Shown here in pieces: positions 21,804-32,587 of a stretch of 64,000 bases of DNA (the first letter of the stretch is position 1; each line of letters opens with the position of its first letter). The stretch is taken from contig NZ_CP072793.1 in the NCBI RefSeq assembly GCF_017901175.1, positions 2,108,001 to 2,172,000 on the forward strand, in the 5' to 3' direction. The translations under genes were made by a program, and so were the position numbers. The notes below the pieces were generated by a model. The model made no database searches. It was not told the origin of the DNA and was given only the letters and a program-made list of their open reading frames with translations. This DNA is from Thiothrix unzii. Its GTDB lineage: Bacteria; Pseudomonadota; Gammaproteobacteria; Thiotrichales; Thiotrichaceae.

Positions 21804-23084
21804 CTAAACCGTGATGCCGCTGGATACTGCGGGGTTGAATAATGCCATGCTTTCGGCTTTCAGGTCGTAGCGTTGCGCAAGTGCGTGGGTGTCGATGCCG
21901 AGGAGTTTGCGCAACTCTGCCTGCACGTGACGCGGTTGCAATTGCACCCCGGATTCACTCAATTGCAGAGTATTCGGGTTAATCGCCCGTTTTTCATGAG
22001 TCGCGCCGCTGATGCCAACGATGCGATTTGCCCAAAGTGCGTTTTTCGCCATGATAATGTCACTGCCCAATGACCAGTGGTCTTTACCGTTACCAGCATT
22101 GTAACTAGGAGTGCGCCCCACATCAGAAGTGACATGCACTACCAAACGATCCGCTAGACCCATGCCTTCAGCCTTTGTCCACAAATAATCCAGCAAGCGC
22201 GTGGTATTGATCAACGCATTCGCATGGTTAGTGTCGTGGTTGCCGTGCGTATCAAACCCCCCTGTGCTGAAACACCCGGTTGCAGTCATGCCTGCCGCTG
22301 CCAAGGTCAAAAACAGGTGCATGTTTTGAATGCCATTACGCGCCTGCCCTTGTAAATCGTTGCGGTCAAGCGTGCCGGACAAAACCGTTCCCAACAAATT
22401 CATATCGCCCGTACCAGCGCGAGCGCGTTGCAGTTCATCGAGCTTTTCCTGCCAACGTGGGAGGTTATTGGGCTGGCTTACTTGCGCTTGCAAACGTTCG
22501 TCGCGAAAACGCTGTAGGGTACTGACGTGCGAATTCGCGTAATAACTGCGCGTCGCATCGTAGTAATTAGGATTTGCCAAGGTACGCAGCAAGGTTTCAT
22601 CCGGCAATACCGTGAATGGCATGATCCCGGCGGTTTCCGAAAAACCGCCATCACGCACAAACGGCATAGGTACGGTCGGTGCTGCCACCGCAGCGTACAA
22701 CTCGTTCAAGGACGGATAACCTTGCATCAAATTGCCGGTATTGCGATTGCGTTCCGCCGCTTCATGTCCGTTAGTTTGAATGTCAATGCCATTCACCACC
22801 AACATGTAACGCTGGTATTTATCAAAAAATGCCGCGTTTTCCGCCATGGGTGCATAGCGTAAATTACCCGCTTCACCTGCCACCTGCGTGCTTGCCCAGC
22901 GATTAACCAGCGGGTTATTACGCGGGTCGGAAAACGAGCTGTGATCCCATCCCCCACCAAGATTCAGGGTTAACAGGATTTTCCCGGTATGCAAATTCGC
23001 CGCCTGTACACTGTTGCTCACCCACGGCAGTGAGGTAGCAAACCCGACAGCACCCAGCGTCTTTAAAAAGTTGCGTCTGTTCAT
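21804..23084 (-). CDS. Tat-exported DUF1501 protein
   Basis: This 426-residue protein has a twin-arginine signal (MNRRNFLKTLGAVGFATSLP) cleaved near 28 (VQAANL). It shows the DUF1501 pattern: LNLGGGWDHSSFSDPRNNP near the N terminus, FSTGGFDTHGNHDTNHAN in the middle, then VVHVTSDVGRTPSYNAGNGK. DUF1501 proteins belong to the alkaline-phosphatase/sulfatase-like superfamily and usually accompany DUF1800 or haem-rich DUF1592/1588 proteins; their reaction is not established. It sits 21 bp after the giant gene and 11 bp before fccB. Confidence 0.85.
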   Translation of the reverse strand: MNRRNFLKTLGAVGFATSLPWVSNSVQAANLHTGKILLTLNLGGGWDHSSFSDPRNNPLVNRWASTQVAGEAGNLRYAPMAENAAFFDKYQRYMLVVNGIDIQTNGHEAAERNRNTGNLMQGYPSLNELYAAVAAPTVPMPFVRDGGFSETAGIMPFTVLPDETLLRTLANPNYYDATRSYYANSHVSTLQRFRDERLQAQVSQPNNLPRWQEKLDELQRARAGTGDMNLLGTVLSGTLDRNDLQGQARNGIQNMHLFLTLAAAGMTATGCFSTGGFDTHGNHDTNHANALINTTRLLDYLWTKAEGMGLADRLVVHVTSDVGRTPSYNAGNGKDHWSLGSDIIMAKNALWANRIVGISGATHEKRAINPNTLQLSESGVQLQPRHVQAELRKLLGIDTHALAQRYDLKAESMALFNPAVSSGITV

Positions 23085-23105
23085 GCCTGACTCTCCTCAC
23101 TCACC

Positions 23106-26100
23106 TTATTCGTACAAGAAACGTGCATCGGTCAACAGGTACATCATTACGATGCTCCACGCGCGTTTCGTGCGCTGCGGGTCTTCCCCATCGTTGTAAA
23201 GGCGGCAAGCACTCGTGCCAACACCGCTGGCATCGGCTTGAACCTCACTAAACAGACGATAAGTACGGTCGATTTCCGCATCATCCAAAGGCAAATCTTC
23301 ATTCAGCAAATGTTTATGCAGGAATTGGATATTGCTGCGGATGCGTTTTTCTCCAGCCGCCATGTAATCGCTGCCATTAGCCACGACGCGCAGATAAGTG
23401 TCGTCCACAAAAGCGTCGGTGTTGCTATTGGCTGCACCCAAATTCCGCCCTTGCATCACGAAGCGGATCAGGCGGGTATTAGCTGGCACATTGGTCGAGG
23501 TGGAGAAGTTTTCCCACCGGTCACGCGCACTGCTCAAGACAGCGGATGTGCCAATTTCAACGCCACTGGCATCACGGAAGCTGAGGGAAATGCTGGCTTC
23601 ATCGTTATTAGTCGACCAGCCCCGTAAAGCTGCACCGAAGACAGCACGCCCCTGACCCGCATCAATCGTCGTCGCCCATGCGGTAACGTCGACATCCTGA
23701 TACATCCGCCCCAATGGTGTCGGGGTTTTGCATATGCTGCCGGGGTTGAAAATCGCCTGCCCGTTACGGATTGACGGCCCGCCATCACAACCCGACTTGC
23801 CTGAGAGAATACGTGCCGTACCTTGCTCAATCACCCAGCTTGCCATGCCTTGTTCCGCACCCGGATTCAACAACATATTGGCCTGACTATCGCCCAACTC
23901 TTCCAGAGTTGGTGTGTCGGTAGCTTCGACGAAACGGAACAATTTACGCTCAGTCGCCTTGTTAAGGAAATCGTTGTAAACCGTATTGCAACTAAGCTCA
24001 ATCGCCATGCGTTCAGGAATTTTACTCATGAGCGTGTTCATTTCGGTGTTAGGCGTTGGCTTCAAACTACCCCCGTCAAAACCACCGTAGAACAAGCCCA
24101 TGCGATCACTCCACGCACGTTCAGGGCGGAACGACGACCATTCAGCACCCACCAACGATTTGAGTTTGCCATTAATTTCCTCTGGGGTAAGTAAACGTGC
24201 AATCCCCAAATCAGGTATCGCCTGTTTACCCGTCGCGTCCAAGTAGCCAGATTCCGCACGGAACAATGGACTAGCCACCATATTGATTAGCAAGTCTTTA
24301 ACGTTCCAGACACCGTGACCACTATCTTGGCGGAATTGTTCAGCCAAAGTAGTGAGCTGCGCATCTTGCTCGTTAAACGCCGCCATTTGCTGTGCGTAAC
24401 CTTCCGCTGCCGGATTTACTGGCGCAGTCAACGGTTCACGTTTGAACAGTGTGCGATACCAGAAATGCACCGCGCCTTTGGCAAAGCGTTGATCCGCAAC
24501 CAAATGCTTACCCAACCATTGCAGGCTGTCTTGCAAACCTTCCGCCGCTGCCACGTTACTGGCAGGTGTTTTCAGCGTCAGGAAGACATCATCCGCATAC
24601 ACATCAAGGAATTTATCCGCCCAGGTATTCGGTGAACGCACTCCACGCAGATTAAAGCGCAAGTGGCGGGTTCCCACCGGCACAGCCTGCTCAGCCTTTT
24701 GATTACCCCATGTCCAACCAATCGTTTCTAACAAGATACGGCTTTCACCCAACACCTTGTCATCCGTGCCAACAAACGTTACCCAAACGGAAGGAATATC
24801 ACCGCTACCTTTGGTACTCATGTAAGCACCGTAGTTGACTGCGGCTTTACCTGCATCGACTACACTGGCATGGCTAGTAATGTCTATGGTTTGTTGCAAC
24901 AAGGTTTCAGCCGTCACTTGATTACACACACCAAGGTGGAACAATGCCTGCCCAGACTTAGGGTCACGGGTAATGCGTGAACACCCGGCTTTATTACTGG
25001 CTTCTGCTTTACCTGTTACGGTTGTCCAGCCCGATACCCCGGACTCTGCTGATGGGTTAACCAACAAGTTAACGCTGTCCACCCACGTTTCACTACCGAA
25101 ACCTGTGAAACCTCCCGGCATGGCTTTGCCATCTAATCCCGGCATCAACATATCGCGATACCACAAATCACCTTTTTGATACCACGCCTGCCCCAAATGG
25201 CTCAGCGGATAAGAAGAAGATTTGTAAGCACCCGCCAAGGAATCTTTATCACCTTGCGTACCGTTAAAGTTTTGCAGGTAACGGGCATTATTACCCCATT
25301 CCTTAAATGCACCCGCCACCGGATCCATTACTGTATGGCAAACCATGCAGTTCGGATTTTCCATGGTTGGTACTCGGAAATTACCATTGCCGCTGTCATT
25401 CAACGGGCGTTGCGCCAAAGCTTCAATGTTCAGACCTAAGAATTGCTTGTAAACCTTAGAGGCACGGTGACGGTTACGGTTAGTATCGGTGGTTGGGAAG
25501 CGCGATAACCACGCATTCGTCGTCAACACCCCAGCGTGCGGGAATGGTTTATTCGCAAAACGCGCCGATACTTGCGGAATACGTGCGGGGCGCAATTCGC
25601 TTTGATCGCTCACATTCGTAAACGCTTCCAAGGGTTGCGCACCCAAGGCTTTCGACAACATGGGGTTCAAAACGGTGTAATCTGCTGTCAGTACTTCTGT
25701 CCAAGGACGGTCACTGCCCACAATGTACTGCATCAGGAACACCGGCTCTTTACGAATCGTATCGCTGACAATGTTCATTTCGGCGGTAGTGAGCGTCGCT
25801 AATGCAGGGAAGTCCATCGTTTGGATGCCGCCATTACCGCTATTAACCCGTGCCGCACCATTGCTCAAGAACACTTCATGCCCTGCGCGGTACACAAACG
25901 GATTCAATGCCCCAGCCGCATCCAGCATGGTACGCAGCGTACTGCGGAAGGTTTCCTCAGAAGTCACTGCCGCCAATTCTGCTGCTGTCGGGGTACGATT
26001 CAGCAATAGCACCGCTGCTTTACGCAAGGTTTCTGGGTAATCCAGCAATTGCACCCCATTCGGTGTCGCGGTTTCGCTGGAAACACTCGCCACCACTTCA

Positions 26101-29100
26101 TTACTCACCACCGAACGGTTGCCAGAGGCATCCACAGCCACGATGGTGTAACGGTAACTGCCTTGCGCTAAGCCGGTATCCGTAAAGCTGTTGTAACGGC
26201 TGCGCCCAATCAATACGCCATCGCGGTAAATTTCGTAGTAAGACACACCCCATTCATCGGAAGCATCCATCCAAGTTAAGGTCACACCCGTTGGCGTGTA
26301 TGCAGCCACCTCCACATACTCAGGGGCATCAGGAGCTTGGCTATCCGCTGAGGAACTCGCATAAAATGCTGCTAATGCATTCAACGCTTCCCCATCTTCA
26401 CGCGCCAGCAACGCGCTTAGCTGATTTGCCATGCCGGTTGGTGCGTGGCTGCGTTTGGCGGCGTAATCTTGCAGAGTACGTTCCAAATAAGGCTGCCACT
26501 GCCCAGCTAAACGCACGCCCGTCAAACTGTCATCACGCCCATTCGCCGTGTGGCAACTCGCGCAATATTGCTGATGTAAGCCCTGCCCACGTGCCACTTG
26601 GGCTGCATCGGTGGTTTGCTCAGTCACCTTGAAGGTTTGCGCCGCAAAAAACGTTGCCAGTTGGTCAATTTCTTGCGCACTGTAGCCTTTCGCAATCCGC
26701 CCCATGACAGTAGAAGCACGATTGCCTGTTTGGTAATCACGCATCAATTTACTGAAATAGTGGCTATCCATTCCCGCCAGACCCGGTGTCGCGGGGCCAT
26801 GACTGACACCGTTCGTACCGTGGCAGGACGCACAGTTTGCTGCCATTGATTCCACCAAAACAGCCACGCCGGTACTGGTATTGACGGCATCACACTGCTG
26901 TGGATCAGCTAATTTATCCAGCAAAGTAGTAAACACTTGCAATGCGTCTGACCCTACAGGCAATACCGCACCACCGCCGTGCGCAACTTGTCCGCTGGCT
27001 TTTTGCAATACCGTGGTTTTGCCTACGGTTTGGGTAATGGCATTCAACGCATTGAGATTACGTGCGCTGGCATTGTCACCCGTGCTGAAAATCAAACGAC
27101 TGTTTTGCGCCATACCGCCAGCAACGTGACAACTGGCACAGTTACCAACATGGGTTTCCACTTGTTGCTGGTAATACAGTTGAGTCGATTCGCAAATGGC
27201 GGATAAGCTGGTTTCCACGGCATTGCTGGCAATGGAGGCATTTCCAGCCGCGTCTTCCGCCGTCACGCTGTAACGGTAGGTGTTGCCAAGCTGCACATCT
27301 GTATCGGTGTAAGTAGCTAATTTACTGACTGCCAATAAACGCCCGTTACGCAATACACGGTATTGAGCCACGCCCACGTTATCGTTTGCCGCATCCCAAC
27401 GCAGTGCCACTTGCAAGCGTGTGGCATCCGCATTCGCGCTCATATTTGCCGGGGCACTCGGCGCGGTGGAATCACCACTGAGTAAACTAACCGCCGCACT
27501 CGACTCAGAACGATTACCTGCACTGTCGACTGCTACTACCTGATAACGGTAGGTAGTATTTTGCTGTACGCTGCTATCACCAAAACGTGCTGCGGTGCTT
27601 GTGCCAATTTCCTGTCCATCACGCAAAATCCGGTAAGCCGCAACACCCACATTATCGGTAGCCGCTTGCCAACTTAAGGTCACTTGCCCTTTATCCGCAA
27701 ACGCCTGTAACGCTTGTGGCACAGAAGGCGGCGTACCATCGCTGGTATACGCGGTCAATGGATTCGACATCAGGGAAACATTGCCTGCGGCATCCAACGC
27801 CAACACGTTATACGCATAGCGGCTAAAGCTGCTCAAACCGTTATCGGTGAAACTTGGTGTAGTGGTTTCTGCCACTTGTACCCCATCACGCAATACCCGG
27901 TAACGTGCCACTGCCACATTGTCGCTGGCTGCTTGCCACACCAACTGGATCGAATCACCCGTTACCGCCTGCGCTCTCAGATTCTCGGGTTGGGTCGGTG
28001 CTTGCGTATCCGGGATGGTAACGTTCAAAGTACTTGGCAATGACTCACGCCCACTCGCCCACAACGCAGTCACACGATAGGCATAGCTGTGGGTAACAGT
28101 CACATCGGTATCGGTAAACCTGGGCGTAGTGACTGTTGCAACCAACTCACCATCACGATACACGCGGTAAGAACTGGCTAACTCCTGCGCTGTCCAATCC
28201 AAAGTAGCCGCTGTTTGCGTCACTTGACTGGCTTTTAAATTGACCGGTGCTTGCGGTTGCCCAGACAGATCAATTTGCCATGCCAATTGCGCTACCGCAC
28301 CGCCGCCACTTTCGTAGTATTCGACTTTAACCTCATGCGTACCTTCTGTCAGGAAAACGCGCTTGGTATAAGTGGTCGCACCTTGTGGTTTCCACGAGTC
28401 AATTAAAGGTTTGCCACCAACCCACAGGCGGAAACCATCATCGGTACGCGCGGTAAAAGTATATTCGCCTTCTGCAAAAGTGAAATTACCGACCCAGCGT
28501 GCCGAGAAATTATCGCGCGGAACAGCAGGTGTAGGGCTTTCATATTGCCAATCAAAGTTAATGGCATTGTCTAAGCGCGTATCCAACGGTGCACCTTGCA
28601 ACCCAATGCCATTAAAGAACGCCGCACAGAATTGACCATCCGGGACAGTGCTGCAATCAGGGGCTTTTTCCCACGTTACTTTTGCCTTCGCAGCCGCCCA
28701 ACTATCGCGGTATTCGATTTTCAGATCGTGTAAACCGGGCGACATTTTCTTGAGCAGTTGGTATTTACCATAATTAGGCCAAACCTGACTCCACGCATTC
28801 AACGGTAACTCGTCACCATCGACCCAAATCCGCACACCATCATCCACATCCGTAGCGAAACGGTAAGTGGCATCTTCAAAGTTTACTTTACCGACCCAAC
28901 GTGCGGAGAAGGCATCTCTCCACACCATTGGTTCGGGTTGCGCATCGCCCCAAGCGTAATCAATCGTAGCTGGGGTTTTCAGCACTTGTGCCGGAATCCC
29001 TGTCAATTCCTGATTATTGAAGTAAGACAGACAAAACGCATTTTCCGGGGTTGTGCCGCAACCATCGACTAACTGCCAACCCAAGTTAAGGAAAGCCGCG

Positions 29101-31442
29101 CCGTAACGCTCACGGTATTCAACTTTAACGGTATGATTACCCGCTTCAATAAACGGTGCGGATTGCGCTTTACCCGACCAACGCCAATCGGAACTCCACT
29201 GGTCAATCACCAGTTGATCGCCGACCCACACTTTTACCCCGTCATCCATCTCAGTATTGAAACGATAATAGCCGGAAGTAGGGAAATCGAATTTACCCAA
29301 CCAGCGAGCCGAGAACATATCAGCGGGCACGCCGTGCATCACGCGCCCAGTACCCCAGTTAACATTCAATGCATTCACTTTTTGAGTGCGCAATACCTCA
29401 CCCGCTAACGCATCACCGGCATAAAACGCGCCACAAAAAGCGTTGTCAGGTGCGCCTTCACAATCGGCACGTTGTTCCCACGACATCATGGCACGCGCCC
29501 AACCACCGTACTCACGCATTTCTACTTTGATGCGATGTTTTCCGGCAGGCAAAGACACATCGTGGAAATGTTCTTTTGCGTCATTGCTTTCCCACAAATT
29601 AATGATCAAGTCGTCGCCAACCCATACCCGCATCCGGTCATCAGCTTTGGCGAGAAACCGATAATCACCTGCCAGCTCAAAATCACCCTGCCAACGCACA
29701 GCAAAGTTATCGGCATTAACGCCCCGCGCCGGTACGCCATCTTGCCATTCGTAATTAATCGCGGTTTCATTTTGGATTTTTGCCGGATTACCCACGAAAT
29801 CGACGTTGTTGTAGTATTCCGCACAGAATTGCCCGGTAGGAATATTGTCGCAGCTTTGGGTTTTTTCCCAATTCAACTTCGCTACTGCACCGCCACCGCG
29901 CTCGTAATATTCCATTTTGACGCGATGCTTACCCGCGCTCAGGGTTTTGCTTTTGAAGTAAGTGGCTGGTGGTTGATCTTTCCACGCATCAACTAATAAC
30001 TCATCGTCAACCCATACCCGCACGCCATCATCAGCGGTCGTGGTGAAGGTGTAATTCCCGGCTGCAAACTGAAAATCACCAACCCAACGGGAGGAGAAGT
30101 TATCAGCAGCAGGCAAACTCGGCAACGGCTTACCATTACCCCAATCAAACGCAATGGTAGGCGTAGATGCAATTGCTGCTGGTGTGCCACTCAACAAACG
30201 ATTTGAGAAAAACTGCCCACAAAACTTACCGCTCGGCACGGTAGAACAATCATCTGCTGCACTGCTAGCGAGGCGTTGCATCCCCAGTTCCAACACCGCT
30301 TCATCGGCTAAATCAGTGTATTCCAGCTTCAAGGTATGCAAACCGGACAAGGCCACATCAGCACTCAAGTTGCGGGCAGCGGTGGTTTCACCCACGTTAC
30401 CATCCAACAACAATTGATCATCTACCCAAAGCCGCACTTGATCATCAGCCTTAATCACAAACTGATAAAGCCCCGCCGGAAGATCAAGATTTGCGTTGTA
30501 TTGCACCGTAAACTGATCACGTCCGGCAGCAGCATCTGCCCCGCCCGACTTCCAGTCGCGTGCAAACAACACGGTTGCAGCACCCGCAGCATCAACGGCT
30601 GGAACTGTTTTTTCTACCAATAAAGTGGCAGGGGCAGCAAGCGCATCACCGGCGTAATACGCAACGCATTCGCGCCCAACCGCCAAAGGTTGAGGGCAAC
30701 TGACCACCTGCGGATTTTCGCTTTCGGTTAACCACACACCCTGTCCTGATGCCGGATTATTCACGCTATGCACTTGCGCGGCTGGCACAGTCACTTGCAA
30801 ACCAGCCACGGCAAAGACTGCGGGCTGTTGCTGAAGAATGGTATTCGTCAGTGGTGTAGAAGCATCCAACTGCGGGCTAAACCGCCATACCGTACCGTTA
30901 GCCCCGCGTGCGGAAGTCAGCACAAACGGCTGTTGCCATGCAGATAAATTATCCACCGTGGTATTCGCAGCAGTCACACCCAACACGGCATCCACTTCTT
31001 GCAGGGTTTTATTTAGACTGGTTTCTTGGTCTGCCGTCGCACTGGCGTTTTGATAAACAAACTGACGCGCTCCGGTCAATGCCGCATGAATCACCATTTC
31101 CTGATACAAATCGCTACCCGCTAGTAACGCACTCATCCCACTGGCTGCGGCTGGGTTCGGTGGGTTCAAGGTTGGAAAAACAGACTCAGGCGAGGACAAC
31201 ACCATGCTACGCAGGCGGTTAGTTTCATAACGGAATGCGTTAAATGGCGTAGCTGGATAAGCCGCACCGTCGATCTGCAAGCCCGCATCCGGCAAAATAC
31301 CCGTCAGGTTACTCTCAAGCGATGGATACGCATTGACACTATTGAAAAACAAAAAAATGGGTAGAAAACCATTCAAAATGATACGTTGCAACAAGCAAGA
31401 AACGCGCACAGACAACGTGCCCTTATTATGTGGCGATCTCAT
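23106..31442 (-). CDS. Giant exported PA14/FN3 multihaem protein
   Basis: This 2778-residue protein has a signal peptide at about 1-38 (GFLPIFLFFNSVNA). About six PA14 modules follow (about 260-1050; repeats headed CxxxPxxxFC and closing on HxxKVEYRE-like strands), then four fibronectin-III domains (about 1065-1415). Three CASCH haem motifs lie near 1435, 1537 and 1627 and a fifth FN3 at about 1706-1792. A DUF1592/1588-like region contains a fourth haem motif CMVCH near 2032. Two NPxAExG-type ligand-binding modules lie near 2125 and 2525. PA14 domains usually bind glycans. The true start is ATG 31442 behind GAGGA, not the TTG upstream. It is the first gene of the trio with DUF1501 and fccB and probably acts outside the cytoplasmic membrane in electron transfer or substrate binding. 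Confidence 0.82.
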   Translation of the reverse strand: MRSPHNKGTLSVRVSCLLQRIILNGFLPIFLFFNSVNAYPSLESNLTGILPDAGLQIDGAAYPATPFNAFRYETNRLRSMVLSSPESVFPTLNPPNPAAASGMSALLAGSDLYQEMVIHAALTGARQFVYQNASATADQETSLNKTLQEVDAVLGVTAANTTVDNLSAWQQPFVLTSARGANGTVWRFSPQLDASTPLTNTILQQQPAVFAVAGLQVTVPAAQVHSVNNPASGQGVWLTESENPQVVSCPQPLAVGRECVAYYAGDALAAPATLLVEKTVPAVDAAGAATVLFARDWKSGGADAAAGRDQFTVQYNANLDLPAGLYQFVIKADDQVRLWVDDQLLLDGNVGETTAARNLSADVALSGLHTLKLEYTDLADEAVLELGMQRLASSAADDCSTVPSGKFCGQFFSNRLLSGTPAAIASTPTIAFDWGNGKPLPSLPAADNFSSRWVGDFQFAAGNYTFTTTADDGVRVWVDDELLVDAWKDQPPATYFKSKTLSAGKHRVKMEYYERGGGAVAKLNWEKTQSCDNIPTGQFCAEYYNNVDFVGNPAKIQNETAINYEWQDGVPARGVNADNFAVRWQGDFELAGDYRFLAKADDRMRVWVGDDLIINLWESNDAKEHFHDVSLPAGKHRIKVEMREYGGWARAMMSWEQRADCEGAPDNAFCGAFYAGDALAGEVLRTQKVNALNVNWGTGRVMHGVPADMFSARWLGKFDFPTSGYYRFNTEMDDGVKVWVGDQLVIDQWSSDWRWSGKAQSAPFIEAGNHTVKVEYRERYGAAFLNLGWQLVDGCGTTPENAFCLSYFNNQELTGIPAQVLKTPATIDYAWGDAQPEPMVWRDAFSARWVGKVNFEDATYRFATDVDDGVRIWVDGDELPLNAWSQVWPNYGKYQLLKKMSPGLHDLKIEYRDSWAAAKAKVTWEKAPDCSTVPDGQFCAAFFNGIGLQGAPLDTRLDNAINFDWQYESPTPAVPRDNFSARWVGNFTFAEGEYTFTARTDDGFRLWVGGKPLIDSWKPQGATTYTKRVFLTEGTHEVKVEYYESGGGAVAQLAWQIDLSGQPQAPVNLKASQVTQTAATLDWTAQELASSYRVYRDGELVATVTTPRFTDTDVTVTHSYAYRVTALWASGRESLPSTLNVTIPDTQAPTQPENLRAQAVTGDSIQLVWQAASDNVAVARYRVLRDGVQVAETTTPSFTDNGLSSFSRYAYNVLALDAAGNVSLMSNPLTAYTSDGTPPSVPQALQAFADKGQVTLSWQAATDNVGVAAYRILRDGQEIGTSTAARFGDSSVQQNTTYRYQVVAVDSAGNRSESSAAVSLLSGDSTAPSAPANMSANADATRLQVALRWDAANDNVGVAQYRVLRNGRLLAVSKLATYTDTDVQLGNTYRYSVTAEDAAGNASIASNAVETSLSAICESTQLYYQQQVETHVGNCASCHVAGGMAQNSRLIFSTGDNASARNLNALNAITQTVGKTTVLQKASGQVAHGGGAVLPVGSDALQVFTTLLDKLADPQQCDAVNTSTGVAVLVESMAANCASCHGTNGVSHGPATPGLAGMDSHYFSKLMRDYQTGNRASTVMGRIAKGYSAQEIDQLATFFAAQTFKVTEQTTDAAQVARGQGLHQQYCASCHTANGRDDSLTGVRLAGQWQPYLERTLQDYAAKRSHAPTGMANQLSALLAREDGEALNALAAFYASSSADSQAPDAPEYVEVAAYTPTGVTLTWMDASDEWGVSYYEIYRDGVLIGRSRYNSFTDTGLAQGSYRYTIVAVDASGNRSVVSNEVVASVSSETATPNGVQLLDYPETLRKAAVLLLNRTPTAAELAAVTSEETFRSTLRTMLDAAGALNPFVYRAGHEVFLSNGAARVNSGNGGIQTMDFPALATLTTAEMNIVSDTIRKEPVFLMQYIVGSDRPWTEVLTADYTVLNPMLSKALGAQPLEAFTNVSDQSELRPARIPQVSARFANKPFPHAGVLTTNAWLSRFPTTDTNRNRHRASKVYKQFLGLNIEALAQRPLNDSGNGNFRVPTMENPNCMVCHTVMDPVAGAFKEWGNNARYLQNFNGTQGDKDSLAGAYKSSSYPLSHLGQAWYQKGDLWYRDMLMPGLDGKAMPGGFTGFGSETWVDSVNLLVNPSAESGVSGWTTVTGKAEASNKAGCSRITRDPKSGQALFHLGVCNQVTAETLLQQTIDITSHASVVDAGKAAVNYGAYMSTKGSGDIPSVWVTFVGTDDKVLGESRILLETIGWTWGNQKAEQAVPVGTRHLRFNLRGVRSPNTWADKFLDVYADDVFLTLKTPASNVAAAEGLQDSLQWLGKHLVADQRFAKGAVHFWYRTLFKREPLTAPVNPAAEGYAQQMAAFNEQDAQLTTLAEQFRQDSGHGVWNVKDLLINMVASPLFRAESGYLDATGKQAIPDLGIARLLTPEEINGKLKSLVGAEWSSFRPERAWSDRMGLFYGGFDGGSLKPTPNTEMNTLMSKIPERMAIELSCNTVYNDFLNKATERKLFRFVEATDTPTLEELGDSQANMLLNPGAEQGMASWVIEQGTARILSGKSGCDGGPSIRNGQAIFNPGSICKTPTPLGRMYQDVDVTAWATTIDAGQGRAVFGAALRGWSTNNDEASISLSFRDASGVEIGTSAVLSSARDRWENFSTSTNVPANTRLIRFVMQGRNLGAANSNTDAFVDDTYLRVVANGSDYMAAGEKRIRSNIQFLHKHLLNEDLPLDDAEIDRTYRLFSEVQADASGVGTSACRLYNDGEDPQRTKRAWSIVMMYLLTDARFLYE

Positions 31443-31555
31443 GATTTCCTCGCAACCAGACAAAGCTGTATTATGTTTATGTATTGTATGTTGCTAACTT
31501 TACCGTGGTGAGGTGCGGGAAGCTAGCCGTTTATGCCCTATTAACCCGCCATTCA

Positions 31556-32566
31556 TCAGAAAATTATATTAGGTTCCGCCTCTAGCCCAACCCCAAACTT
31601 TTCCTGTACCGAAGCCATAATCTTCTGTGCAAACGCCCAAACCTGCTGGCCTGTAGCATTACCGTGATTCACCAAAACCAAAGCGTGCTTGTCGTAAGTA
31701 CCTGCATCGCCATCACGCTGCCCTTTCCAACCGCATTGATCAATCAGCCAACCGGCGGATAATTTCACACCCTCGCCGTGTGTCCAACCGGGAATAGCGG
31801 GGTATTGTGCTTGTAAATTCGCCCATTGCAGTGGCGATACCACGGGATTTTTGAAAAAGCTGCCCGCGTTACCGATTTCCACCGGATCAGGGAGCTTACT
31901 GCGCCGAATGTTCATAATTGCATCACTGATGACACGTGCATTCAGCGTTTTGCCTTCAAGCTGTTCGCGTACCCCGGCATAATCCATTTTCCACTGTGGC
32001 TGACGCGGCAAACGAAACACCACCGTCACAATTAACCACCGCCCCGGCTCGACTGATTTAAAATAACTATCGCGATAGCCAAACTGACATTCCGCTTGGC
32101 TGAACTCACGGATTTCCCCGGTGCGCCAATCCAACGCCTGCACTTCATAAATGCAATCTTTCGCCTCGACCCCATACGCACCAATATTTTGCATCGGAGC
32201 CGCGCCCACCGTTCCCGGAATCAGCGATAAATTCTCCAAACCTGCAAAACCCTGCTCAATCGTCCAGCGCACAAAGTCGTGCCAATTTTCACCCGCCGCA
32301 CCACGCACATAAACATAATCCTGATCCTGCCCCAACACTTCACGCTGCAATAAACGCACATGAACCACCAAGCCCGGAAAATCATCCACCAACAGCAAAT
32401 TACTGCCACCGCCTAAAAACATCACCGGTAAATCAGGGTGTTGCGCCGCCCACTGCATAATACTGCGCACTCCACCGAGTTTGCGTAATACACAAAAATA
32501 ACGGGCTTTTGCCTCCAAACCGAAGGTATTCAAAGCTTTCAGGCTGACATTTTCACGAATTTGCAT
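31556..32566 (-). CDS. murB: UDP-N-acetylenolpyruvoylglucosamine reductase
   Basis: MurB reduces the enolpyruvyl group to make UDP-MurNAc for peptidoglycan, using FAD and NADPH. The 336 residues match the E. coli-type (type I) enzyme: TFGLEAKARYFCVL, FLGGGSNLLL, LSLIPGTVGAAPMQNIGAYG, then the YRDSYFK loop and NAGSFFKNP with the catalytic serine. It follows rluA by 21 bp. The gap to the giant gene (about 110 bp) has no clear terminator. Confidence 0.95.
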   Translation of the reverse strand: MQIRENVSLKALNTFGLEAKARYFCVLRKLGGVRSIMQWAAQHPDLPVMFLGGGSNLLLVDDFPGLVVHVRLLQREVLGQDQDYVYVRGAAGENWHDFVRWTIEQGFAGLENLSLIPGTVGAAPMQNIGAYGVEAKDCIYEVQALDWRTGEIREFSQAECQFGYRDSYFKSVEPGRWLIVTVVFRLPRQPQWKMDYAGVREQLEGKTLNARVISDAIMNIRRSKLPDPVEIGNAGSFFKNPVVSPLQWANLQAQYPAIPGWTHGEGVKLSAGWLIDQCGWKGQRDGDAGTYDKHALVLVNHGNATGQQVWAFAQKIMASVQEKFGVGLEAEPNIIF

Positions 32567-32587
32567 AAAAGTAGTTAGGTCATGCAG

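Noticed and set aside
23106-31463. TTG start at 31463 for the giant gene
   Set aside because: ATG 31442 has a good GAGGA site and gives a more compact signal peptide.
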